A DNA stretch of 19,733 nt from Stephanodiscus triporus (lineage: Eukaryota > Bacillariophyta > Thalassiosirophyceae > Thalassiosirales > Thalassiosiraceae). The DNA lies in NCBI GenBank assembly GCA_036939755.1, contig JALLAZ010000624.1:1-19733 (forward strand), given 5' to 3'. Shown here one piece after another: positions 9,390 to 17,570 of this stretch. How positions within the stretch are numbered: position 1 is the stretch's first letter; each line of letters starts with the position of its first letter. The notes under the pieces were generated by a model. That model ran no database searches. It saw only the letters and a list, made by a program, of their open reading frames with translations, and was not told the DNA's origin. A program made the translations under genes and the position numbers.

Positions 9390-9852
9390 AAAAGTCCCAC
9401 ACTATTAAAAAAAAATGATGTATGAAATCGGACTATTCCTCACACAGCGAAAAAGGTGTCCAGATTTTTGAGAAATCGGACTTTATGACCGTACATTATC
9501 ATATAAAATTCCTGGCCAACGGAAGAAAGTCAACAATCAACTAGAAAATGTGAAAAAAACACAATAAAGTCGAAAACATCATCAAATAAAGTTGAAACAA
9601 CATGTATAAAATGTGACATGGGGCATAAAACAGTTTCTGATGTTGCTATTTGCAATACTTGCAGCTGGTAGCCAGATAGTACTTGGTAGTAAAACAGCGA
9701 CTTTGAGCTCCGCGTGGAGTTCACCATCCTCCTCCATCCAAGCCCCCCCCCTGTCCCATCCCCTTAATCTACAAAACACCATACGATACGATACACCATA
9801 ATCTCCAACGATACACGCTCATTACATTCCCGGCTACGAAAAAAAGATCAAA
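9390..9852. promoter_or_regulatory. Intergenic region upstream of SEC11
   Basis: AT-rich spacer of 463 bp between the GC-rich locus and SEC11, so it probably holds the promoter of SEC11 and, if the minus-strand locus is expressed, of that too. It contains poly-A runs near 9405-9415, a CCCCCCC run near 9745 and short GATAC reiterations around 9782-9795. The minus-strand ORFs in it are short and AT-driven, and I do not support them as genes. No clear TATA box or defined operator was identified. Confidence 0.35.
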
Positions 9853-10580
9853 ATGATCAAGGACATGATCGACAAACAACTTCTGGAGCTCAAAAAGCTC
9901 TGGGCAAACAAGCGACAACTGACGTTCCAATTGTTGAATCTCGCCATGATCGTCTTCTCAGCATTGATGATATGGAAGGGCCTCATGTTCGCCACCAAGG
10001 TGAGGAGTCTGTGTAAATGGGTGTATTTATGTTCTGTCATCATCGTGGGAGATGGATAAGCGAGAAAGGTTCGATGCTCGTCGATTACCCAATTTTCTCA
10101 TGTCATTCATCATCTCTACTCTACTTATCATGTTAACATCATTTGTGTCAAAAATCACATCAATATTCGAAGAGCGAGTCGCCTGTAGTGGTGGTCCTCT
10201 CGGGATCGATGGAACCTGCCTTCCAGCGTGGCGACATCTTATTCCTCAACAACTCCGTCGATAGAGTTTACGTGGGAGACGTTGTGGTATTCAAAATCCG
10301 CGATCGGGACATTCCCATAGTCCATCGCATACTGAAAGTTCATGAGAAGTCCGACGGAAAGGTTGAGCTGCTGACGAAGGGTGACAATAATCGGGTGGAT
10401 GATCGGGGATTGTACGCCCCCGGACAATTGTGGTTGGAGCGGGAGGATATACTAGGCAAGGCGGTGGGAACATTACGGTATGTTGGTATGGTCACTATCG
10501 CGTTGAACGACTATCCGGTGTTAAAGTACGTGTTGGTGGGGATGATGGGGCTGTTTGTGCTGACATCCAAGGAGGGTTGA
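9853..10580 (+). CDS. SEC11: Signal peptidase complex catalytic subunit SEC11
   Basis: Serine endopeptidase of the ER membrane that removes signal peptides from secretory proteins; S26B family, Ser-His-Asp type. Exons 9853..9999 and 10173..10580 splice in phase 0 (donor GTGAGG, acceptor CGAAG) to 184 residues, the usual size for SEC11. A membrane anchor lies at about 24-46 ([15 protein letters not shown]). The catalytic box is [15 protein letters not shown] with Ser61. His100 (IVHR) and Asp120/Asp126 (KGDNN..DD) follow at the same spacings as in yeast Sec11 (39, 20 and 26 residues). A hydrophobic C-terminal stretch starts near 165. The join restores the conserved T-x-SESP sequence, fixing the splice sites. 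Reading through the intron instead reaches a stop after about 19 codons. No missing residue or truncation is seen. Confidence 0.97.
10000..10172 (+). other. SEC11 intron
   Basis: 173-bp phase-0 intron, donor GTGAGG and acceptor TTCGAAG, placed exactly between the membrane-anchor exon and the catalytic exon. It contains an in-frame stop, so an unspliced transcript would give only the anchor. Confidence 0.9.
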
Positions 10581-11095
10581 TTTTTTTTAGTTCATGACTG
10601 AAAAGCTGGGGGCAAGATGGGGGTGCACCTTTGAGAAGACCTGCTGCAATTGAGGATATGTTGTAGAGTCTAAGTTTCAGTATTCATTGCGAAATTTTTA
10701 CCCCCTTTCACAAAATCTGATCTTTGTCGAAATTCATTTTAGAGCAAGTGCGCCTGCTCGCCTGCTGTTTCAGGCAGATTGTAAGCAAGCGCCATACACG
10801 TGGTACTATTATCGTATGCGAAAAATAAAAAGAAACCAGAAAATTGCTTCGGGGATAACGGTGGGGCCCTTGAAATCGATTGCCCCTCACTTTAGTCCAC
10901 AATTACTTTCAACTGGTGGGAAAAGGGGACAAGAGAGCTTGAGCCTGCACAAAATAACGGTTTCATCAGTCCTGCAGTTCGTGCACCTACATGCAAAAAA
11001 GTCCTTCAATGCAATAATTACAGGAATGCCTTTAAATTTATATGTGTGGATTAGATATTGAGGCTACGTTGTCATTATAAACCCCACAAAAATTA
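10581..11095. other. Convergent 3' intergenic region
   Basis: 515 bp between the stops of SEC11 (plus) and the MRG15-like gene (minus), presumably holding both 3' UTRs and polyadenylation sites. A 124-codon open frame at 10687-11061 starts at TTG and has no recognisable motif; I do not support it. No repeat or structured RNA is obvious. Confidence 0.4.
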
Positions 11096-12583
11096 TCAGT
11101 CAATCAACACCGCAAAGTACTCGCTCGTAAAACAATCCATTTTTTTTCGCTGCAAGAAAAGAACCAGCTCCAAAAGATGGTCGGCAAAATCCCTAGAAAG
11201 ATCCTCGGATGCCAATATAAACACGTCTGTGGGTGTCTTCTCTTCACTGCCGTCCAAGATTCTCCCTGAATAGGGATTCTTATAGTCATATTGTGATAAA
11301 ATGAACGGCAACTTTACCAAGAAACGCAATAAGTGTTCTGCCCCGTACAATTCGCTCGGACGCTTGTGCGCGCCGTTGTCTTCTCGACCACCTGTACCAT
11401 CGTCGCCTTCAGTGTTTTTGCCACAAGCATTGGCTCGAGCGCAATTATCTCCTACACCGACAAATTTTGCATACTGTTCTCGTTCTTCCTTGTACAGCAA
11501 AAATAGAGGAAGGGAGATGTCGACCAATGCTATAATGGATAGTGCAAATTTTTTCCGCTTTTTTTTCTTCAGCCTAAGAACAGCTTTTGTTGATGTCGTG
11601 GGATGGTTGGACAATCGCTCGACATCGTTGTTCGGATCATCATCTGTAGGCATCGCAACCTTTTCATCGTCTCTATTTATCACATTATCAGCGGAAGCCT
11701 TCCGCTGATCCTCTTCTACTCGCTGCCGTTCCCGTTCTTTAGCAAATGCTTCCAAATCGTGCCTCTTCCCATCACGGATATACTCACCAATGATGTCTAT
11801 GATACACCTTTTGACAGGTAACACGTGCAACATAGTAATTCCCCTGTGCCGTTGGTCCGTCAAATTGTAACTTCCATTGAACACTGGCGGAGGATACACC
11901 CTCTTGGTAATTTTATCCCCGTCGTCTATCAAAATCGTTTGCAATGTGAACGGCAACGTGCATGCCCTTGTTATCAATAGCAGGTTTTTATCACACGGGT
12001 TCCTAATATCCCGACCCAACGCAACATCCTCGGCACCAATGTTATCTTTAACGATCCTCCCTCTCTTCTTACTCATCTTATTCTCTTCCACCTTGGTACC
12101 AACGCGCGTGCGATTTTCCGGAGTGTCGAGGAAAATATCTTCCTCACGCATCCACCGGTCATGTCGGGAGTTCCACCCCTGGAAGTGAACTATATGACAC
12201 CACTCCCTCGTTCCATCGCCATCGCCGGCACCGTCGTTATCTTGAAGGCTGTGATGGGGTAGATTATTATGGTGTCGAGAACGACCGCTCTTTTTTTTGC
12301 CTACGGGAAGTACAATCGCACCGCTCGTCGGGTCCACGCATTTCAAGCCGGACTTCAGAACGATCGCCTCGTAGAGCGGCGACAACCGCTCCCTCCCTTC
12401 GGCGACGACGGCTTCTCCCGACTGCAGCGAGTCCACGGCGAGCACTCGTTCCCTGACGCGGAACTTCGGTCCGGATTCGAGCGATTTAGGACGAATTTTA
12501 CGCCGGGCGTCGCTGCACGGGTCGCGGTCTTCGGCATCTTCATGTTGGTCCATTGGTGTTTCCACTTCGGCTTCGAGGAGCAT
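11096..12583 (-). CDS. MRG15/Eaf3-like chromatin protein (chromo barrel + MRG domain)
   Basis: MRG-family subunit of histone acetyltransferase (NuA4-type) and deacetylase (Rpd3S-type) complexes; its chromo barrel binds H3K36-methylated nucleosomes. Single exon, 495 residues. Chromo barrel about 40-152: FRVRERVLAVD, then YEAIVLKSG, then HIVHFQGWNSRHDRW with the conserved GWN..WD-like aromatic set, interrupted by a basic/His/Gly-rich loop about 95-125. A Lys-rich linker follows. MRG domain about 208-492: TLPFTLQTILIDD, GITMLHVLPVKRCIIDIIGEY, SIIALVDISLPLFLLYKEER, LYGAEHLLRFLVKLP, and a C-terminal DFADHLLELVLFLQRKK. It is longer than yeast Eaf3 (401) or human MRG15 because of charged inserts about 288-345 and 384-412, which look disordered. 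It is transcribed divergently from the coiled-coil gene across 437 bp. Confidence 0.93.
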   Translation of the reverse strand: MLLEAEVETPMDQHEDAEDRDPCSDARRKIRPKSLESGPKFRVRERVLAVDSLQSGEAVVAEGRERLSPLYEAIVLKSGLKCVDPTSGAIVLPVGKKKSGRSRHHNNLPHHSLQDNDGAGDGDGTREWCHIVHFQGWNSRHDRWMREEDIFLDTPENRTRVGTKVEENKMSKKRGRIVKDNIGAEDVALGRDIRNPCDKNLLLITRACTLPFTLQTILIDDGDKITKRVYPPPVFNGSYNLTDQRHRGITMLHVLPVKRCIIDIIGEYIRDGKRHDLEAFAKERERQRVEEDQRKASADNVINRDDEKVAMPTDDDPNNDVERLSNHPTTSTKAVLRLKKKKRKKFALSIIALVDISLPLFLLYKEEREQYAKFVGVGDNCARANACGKNTEGDDGTGGREDNGAHKRPSELYGAEHLLRFLVKLPFILSQYDYKNPYSGRILDGSEEKTPTDVFILASEDLSRDFADHLLELVLFLQRKKMDCFTSEYFAVLID

Positions 12584-13020
12584 CCTTCCCCCCCTATCTC
12601 TAGTACCGATGGAACCTAAACCTATCTATTATTATCCTCGACGATAGAGTTCCTATCTAGGTAGATACTACTTTGGCTTTGTCCGGGTGGGCTGCAGTGT
12701 CGTACCATACCTACTATTGATGTACGATGCGCATTCTAAAAATAAGCCCAACAGCGTTCGAATAAGCTGAAAACGAGAAGTGGGGACGGGACCACGTAAC
12801 ACCCTTTCTCATGTTCCTCTTGTGCCGTCTCTTAATTTAAACCGCGAGTTGTTCTTACTATGAATATTGAATATATATTAATACACACTTCTGTAACTCG
12901 GTTCCTCCAGATATGATTGGGGGGTCGGTCCCCATTCCTCTGTTCGTTTATCTAGTCGGTCGCCTTTCCAGGCGTTGTGAAATGAATTAGAATGTCCAAT
13001 CGCATTATACGATCAACGAA
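12584..13020. promoter_or_regulatory. Divergent promoter region, MRG15-like / coiled-coil gene
   Basis: 437 bp between two ATGs facing away from each other, so it should hold both promoters. It contains an inverted repeat TATCTA-GG-TAGATA at 12654-12667 beside related CTATCTA copies near 12622 and 12653, and an AT-rich stretch (ATTGAATATATATTAATAC) near 12864-12884. No defined transcription-factor site can be asserted. Confidence 0.5.
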
Positions 13021-15552
13021 ATGAATCCTCCTCGCGATCATGTTGCGATCGGATACGAGAAACGGGAACCGAAGAAGAGGCTGGGTTTTAAATGGTTGCG
13101 ACGAATGACGAGCGACTTCCTTGATGGTGACGATAGAGAGGTAAAGAATGTTGACCCTCTAAGTTGCCGCTTGCGGCATCAGAAAGAATTATCCACGCGA
13201 AGAAAAACATTGAGACGAGCAACTGATAACGGTGATTATCGGGATTGTAATATAAGAGATCCATTCGATTTATTGGGGAGTGACGATGAAGAAGATGACG
13301 GTAATGAAAGCAATTCCATCCACGTCGATGTTAAAGGGTGGGAGTCAAAAAGCCGCAGCTTGCAAAGTTTGAAGTGCAGAAACAACAACAACTTTAGTGA
13401 CAAAGTTGAAGAGAACGCTAGTGAACTTGTTGTGGACTTTGGGGGTGCCATGCCATCGAAAAGAAAGAGCAAACGGAGTCAAAGTCTTTGTACATCTGAT
13501 GCAGGTCATTTCCCCCTTCATGCTCACGAACCAAATATTCAACAATCTCCCCAGACCTATCAGTCAACACCTGCCGATGGATCACCACTGACAAACTTTT
13601 TCCCTAATACTCTATATGGTGATAAAGTTAGTGAAGATAGCTTTTCCCTATCATTGGAAAAGGGATCATTATCAGCACCTCAAAGTGATTATGTCGTTGT
13701 GGTGAGCAGTTCACTCGCAGCATCTCCATCTGCCGTATGTCAAGAATATATATCGGAGCCTTCTTCGCATATCCCTGAGAATAATCTACACATTTTATCT
13801 ACGGAATTGAAACCTTCATTGAATTCACCTCTACACAACCATCCGCAGTGTGATCATATGCGTATAAAAGAACAGCTCCGACCGCAAACAACTCCATCAA
13901 CATGGCAATCGTCGCTATCGCCAACACCTTCCCAACGACCAAAACAACGACAAAAAGAGGATGGAGATCCCTGGATCAGTCAATTAAAGCAGCGCTCTTC
14001 AGAAGAATTGCGAGTAGAATTAATCGAAATGCAACATCAAGCTAAATGCAACTTGGAGAAGACATGGGCTGCAACGGAGAAATTAAGGGTTGAAAATTCC
14101 TACTTGGACGACAAAGTTGTGGATATTTCGGCCTTGTTATCGATGGAATATGCAGGGCGAAAATCGGATCGGGTTGACGAACAGCGAAGGAAAAATTCGA
14201 ACTGCAGCGTCAACAGCGGGGGTTACCTCATGAAGACAAAACATTGCACATCCTCATGGAAAATGCAACCGCAGTCCAACTTTCGCCGGAATTATAGTGC
14301 AAGTGCACTTGACGCCCTGAGTGGCAATGATAGTGATGATGACAAGGAATTCTCTGGTGAGAGAAGCTGCGGTGGCAGATCCAATAGGAGAAGGAGAGGA
14401 TTTCCCTCTAATTTAGGCAGGGATGAGACATCATATTCCAGTGTCCATGGTGGTGAGGATCCGATCCGGATCCGGCTCAGATCCTTCACAGGCCATATAC
14501 AAAACAGACACAATTTTGATTCTTATGAGAACATTGAGATTGATGAAGAACTATTCAGAACTTTGCTCCATCAAGACGAGAGGGGTGACCCATCTAGTTA
14601 CTCATTTGATGATTCGTCCTGCGATGTCTCGGATAATAGTAGTGATGCAGTAAGTGGGATGTTTTCTCCAGCTCCCGGAATGTACTCACTTTCACAACAT
14701 TCATTGGCTGGGAGTTCAATTGGAGATAATTCCCTTTATGCACCAACGAATCAGGTGCGGGATAGGATTGCTTTGGACGATTTTGATTTTGACCCGTTGC
14801 ACACTCTTGCTGAAACAGACCAAAACAAGTCAATTATCGAGAAACCAAAAGAAAGGCGAGGCAGTTCTATCCGTAGATTTTTGAACTTGTTTGATGGCAA
14901 AAATGACAACGATGTAGATGGCTCTATTACATCATCGTTTCATCAGCAAGTTCGGCAAAGGGCTACGATGACAAATAAACTGATTCGGGAAAGGGATAAT
15001 GACATCGAACGTGTGACCAAATTAGTGCATACTATACATGACGAGATCCTGACGTATGAAAGGTTCATTGCTGAAGCGTGTGCCAAGTGTGATGAAAGCG
15101 AGAAGCAGTTGCAGGCGAAACAGTTAAACATAGAGAGAGAAGTAGAGAGGCTAAAGCTCTTGGATGCTGAAATTCAGTTCAAGTTGAATCAACTAGAAGC
15201 TTCTCAGCAATTTGTGAGTGAACAGGAGTGCTCTCTCAAGCATCAGCTAGTCGTGATCAATCAGATGAGCCAAGAAAAGAGAAGAGAACTGGATTTGGAA
15301 GCGCATTTAAGCTGGTGTCAATATCAATACAAAGCCGCCCAAGAAAATGCGATAAGAACGCTTTCTTCTCTTTTGGAAGATGTCGATGATATGATTATTC
15401 CAAGTTTGCGAGGGGAGCATGAACGCAATGTAGCGAGCGAAATCATAGCAAGATTTGACGACCTGACAGATAAAGAGGATGAACTAGTGCAGTTGCTCGT
15501 CGATGCGTGCAATGCAGCATTTAACAGATTCAAAAACGGATCAGAAATCTAG
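13021..15552 (+). CDS. 843-residue coiled-coil protein of unknown function
   Basis: Intronless ORF from an ATG shortly after an AT-rich leader to TAG. I do not recognise a family. Visible parts: a basic N terminus (KKRLGFKWLRRMTSDFL, about 18-34); acidic DDEEDD around 88-94; a long Ser/Pro/Gln/Asn-rich, probably disordered region to about 315; a first predicted coiled coil about 316-380 (SEELRVELIEMQHQAK, EKLRVENSYLDDKV); another low-complexity region with Asp/Ser and Arg runs; a second basic amphipathic motif about 612-626 (RRGSSIRRFLNLF), similar in type to the N-terminal one and holding a possible RRxS phosphosite; then a long heptad coiled coil about 643-790 rich in Glu, Lys, Gln and Leu. 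This is the layout of a cytoskeletal or scaffold protein, but that is inference only. Codon use matches the other AT-neutral genes here. Confidence 0.88.
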   Translation: MNPPRDHVAIGYEKREPKKRLGFKWLRRMTSDFLDGDDREVKNVDPLSCRLRHQKELSTRRKTLRRATDNGDYRDCNIRDPFDLLGSDDEEDDGNESNSIHVDVKGWESKSRSLQSLKCRNNNNFSDKVEENASELVVDFGGAMPSKRKSKRSQSLCTSDAGHFPLHAHEPNIQQSPQTYQSTPADGSPLTNFFPNTLYGDKVSEDSFSLSLEKGSLSAPQSDYVVVVSSSLAASPSAVCQEYISEPSSHIPENNLHILSTELKPSLNSPLHNHPQCDHMRIKEQLRPQTTPSTWQSSLSPTPSQRPKQRQKEDGDPWISQLKQRSSEELRVELIEMQHQAKCNLEKTWAATEKLRVENSYLDDKVVDISALLSMEYAGRKSDRVDEQRRKNSNCSVNSGGYLMKTKHCTSSWKMQPQSNFRRNYSASALDALSGNDSDDDKEFSGERSCGGRSNRRRRGFPSNLGRDETSYSSVHGGEDPIRIRLRSFTGHIQNRHNFDSYENIEIDEELFRTLLHQDERGDPSSYSFDDSSCDVSDNSSDAVSGMFSPAPGMYSLSQHSLAGSSIGDNSLYAPTNQVRDRIALDDFDFDPLHTLAETDQNKSIIEKPKERRGSSIRRFLNLFDGKNDNDVDGSITSSFHQQVRQRATMTNKLIRERDNDIERVTKLVHTIHDEILTYERFIAEACAKCDESEKQLQAKQLNIEREVERLKLLDAEIQFKLNQLEASQQFVSEQECSLKHQLVVINQMSQEKRRELDLEAHLSWCQYQYKAAQENAIRTLSSLLEDVDDMIIPSLRGEHERNVASEIIARFDDLTDKEDELVQLLVDACNAAFNRFKNGSEI

Positions 15553-15575
15553 CAACTGCCTTGACTACTAGCAAA

Positions 15576-15851
15576 ATGTCGGTCAACAGAGATGTTGTTG
15601 ACGAAGAGGCAAATACATACGAGCCAACGGATCCTCCGCCCCGATGGGGTGACTTTTGCGTCTTCGCCAACGTTCAACCTCTCGCGGAAGACTTATGTAT
15701 CAGAGCTCCGTATTCGATTAGGAATAATGCGGGTAGGTCTCCAGTCAGGCCTTCGTCCGGCCTTTCAAGTCATCGACGTGCCAATGATACGGCACATATG
15801 AATTGGCGGCAGCATAGAGTCCGTGAAAAAGTCAGGAGAAACTTGTGCTGA
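15576..15851 (+). CDS. Small hypothetical protein, 91 aa
   Basis: The ATG lies 23 nt downstream of the coiled-coil gene's stop, in another frame, and the ORF runs 91 codons to TGA. The sequence is not low complexity (YEPTDPPPRWGDFCVFANVQ, RRANDTAHMNWRQH) and ends in a basic stretch. I recognise no domain. Such close tandem placement is unusual for a separate eukaryotic gene. It could instead be the 3' UTR, the end of an alternatively spliced form of the upstream gene, or an exon of something longer. An in-frame TTG at 15561 is not preferred as a start. Confidence 0.35.
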   Translation: MSVNRDVVDEEANTYEPTDPPPRWGDFCVFANVQPLAEDLCIRAPYSIRNNAGRSPVRPSSGLSSHRRANDTAHMNWRQHRVREKVRRNLC

Positions 15852-16626
15852 ACGTTATTTCCGTCAGCATTGAGTTTACGGACCGGTGGCATTATTCTGC
15901 TGTGTCTCTTCCTCCATCGACTTTTTCTAGTGATTATTTCAACAAATCAATTGGAGCCTTTTTTTATAAAGGGTGCTGTGGTGAAGGCAGACAAAGTCAT
16001 ACTTTGTCTTGAGAAGGAAAAATGCCAAATAAATTCTGCTCAAATGTGCAGAGTGCACGTCTTTTCCGTCTCATCGCTAACAGTGGTGTGTGATCAAAGT
16101 GCAAAGTTGGATTCACGGTGAACTTGGATATTGTGATAAGTAATCTCAAATCATTGCCAGACGTAACTGGGTAAAATGCGGCGAATGATGCTACAGGTAC
16201 CGACCTGTGTAGGCAAAGAATACATAAATTATATGCACAGAGAGAGACTATAGGGACTTAGGCCGTTGGACCTCGTGGGTCATTCAATCGGATCTGGCGC
16301 AGCTAAATTTGAATGTTTGGAATTTCTGGAATTAGCTGCCCATGTATTAACAAAAATATGAATATTCAAATTTACATGCCGATATTCGATTTTACATGGC
16401 ACAAAAATCATGTAACATCAAATATTCGCTATTCCCGAATATACATGTTTCCCGTACCATGTATATTCAAATTTACACGTTGGGTATCCTCAATTGCTGA
16501 ATATGGATGGCCATATTCAACGATATCCCCTGATTATTGCCACCAGCCTTCAAAAACGAAATCGCTGTCCCACCCCTCTCTCCCCAGCATTGGCATTGGG
16601 CAACCCATCAAGCCAACACACCAGCA
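15852..16626. other. Intergenic region with AT-rich repeats and hairpin
   Basis: 775 bp without a supportable gene. The part 16340-16520 has two identical 15-bp copies of ATATTCAAATTTACA (16362-16376 and 16463-16477), several CATGTA/TACATG words, and a perfect inverted repeat TGAATATGG-ATGG-CCATATTCA at 16498-16519. ORFs here are short or need TTG starts. Confidence 0.5.
16498..16519. repeat. Perfect 9-bp inverted repeat with 4-nt loop
   Basis: Arms TGAATATGG and CCATATTCA match without mismatch. The element sits at the end of the AT-rich repeat cluster and could be a hairpin, a protein-binding palindrome or the relic of a small element. Confidence 0.7.
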
Positions 16627-17207
16627 ATGACGTCCTCTAGCGGCAGTGGCGGCAGCGCAGTGGCGGCAGATCTTTTGGTCAATGCAGCAGTGGCACAGCT
16701 ATGATTTCTCCCTGCTCCTCTTCTTGCACAGCCGCTACCAATTGTAGTGCTAACAATTGTCTTCCCTATCCCCCTGGTGCTGGGATGAGGCGTTCACCAC
16801 GATTTTCAGGGCCCATTGCCTCTTCTACCACTACTGACATGGCGAGAGGTGGGCATTTTGGGGGAGAAATTGCGGGAGTGTCACGTTCGCTGCCATTCAC
16901 GTCATCCCCTTACGTTGAAGTGCCCACAGCACCGGCGCCAACAAACACCTCTGTCTTGTTGATGTCCATGTCCCATTCCACTGGGGGCAGGGGCAAGAGC
17001 GGCTACGTCTACCAAATCTATGTAGGGGAAAACAGTTCCTGGCCAGATCAGCCGGTACCAAGGCCAAGGGGGACAATGTGGAGATCATTCTGCTACAACT
17101 AGGGACAGTTCCGGACAAGACTAGCTGGTTCCGAAGGAGACAATGGGGATATTGATCTGTTGCATTTCGAGAAATCGCATGCTGTGTTCTATGCATGGCA
17201 ACACTAA
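16627..17207 (+). CDS. Doubtful spliced gene, product unknown
   Basis: An ATG at 16627 opens 25 codons (MTSSSGSGGSAVAADLLVNA) that stop at 16702. Directly after comes a pyrimidine-rich tract ending in CACAG (16731), which looks like a splice acceptor. The plus frame that also starts at ATG 16701 stays open to 17102 (VEVPTAPAPTN, GYVYQIYVGENSSWPDQPVP). Near its end two other frames also look coding: one stopping at 17155 (AKGDNVEIILLQLGTVPDK), the other at 17207 (GDIDLLHFEKSHAVFYAW). This mixture suggests unresolved introns, a frameshift created by the tandem duplication at 17031-17170, or a decayed gene. No family recognised and no donor site stands out, so confidence is low. Confidence 0.25.
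17031..17170 (+). repeat. Diverged 73-bp tandem duplication
   Basis: Units about 17031-17103 and 17104-17170 share the series CAGTTCC, CCAGATCAGCCGGTACCAAGG versus AAGACTAGCTGGTTCCGAAGG, then GGGACAATGTGGAGATCATTCTG versus AGACAATGGGGATATTGATCTG. Small indels separate them. The period is not a multiple of three, so the copies are read in different frames. Confidence 0.6.
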
Positions 17208-17570
17208 AAGACGTCGTGTCTGCACCAACAAGTAGGAGTATGTCAACTAGTTAACCGGTGTAATTATTTGAGTTATTATCATTAATAATACTGCATAGAA
17301 AATGTTTCTTCTTAATAGCATGATTATTTGTTCCTCAACAAGTGTGACGTCAGCTTTTTCGAATAGTACTCAAAGGTACGCTCACCAGCCTTGTGGCACG
17401 TGCTCTGTTGAATATTAATTGTAGGCACCAAAGGAAAGAAATGTGGCACTACCAGCACAAAATGAAAGAGCAAATTATGTCTGGATATGTCTCAAGACCT
17501 GGGGCTTCACACCATTCTTACCTGGTTCCTCACTAATCATTTTCTCTCGATTGTATTTTCTCCTCGAAAT
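17208..17570. other. Intergenic, no gene seen
   Basis: 363 bp of AT-rich DNA between the doubtful gene above and the 3' end of the nuclease gene. It includes ATTATCATTAATAATA near 17273. It probably carries the nuclease 3' UTR; nothing else is supportable. Confidence 0.4.

Noticed and set aside
10687..11061. 124-codon plus-strand ORF between SEC11 and the MRG15-like gene
   Set aside because: Starts at TTG, no motif, and lies in the convergent 3' region.
15870..16121. 83-codon plus-strand ORF with a hydrophobic start resembling a signal peptide
   Set aside because: Needs a TTG start; no ATG near the hydrophobic part and no recognisable domain.
16897..17196. 99-codon minus-strand ORF
   Set aside because: Cys/Pro/Arg-rich shadow of the plus-strand segments, with no motif.
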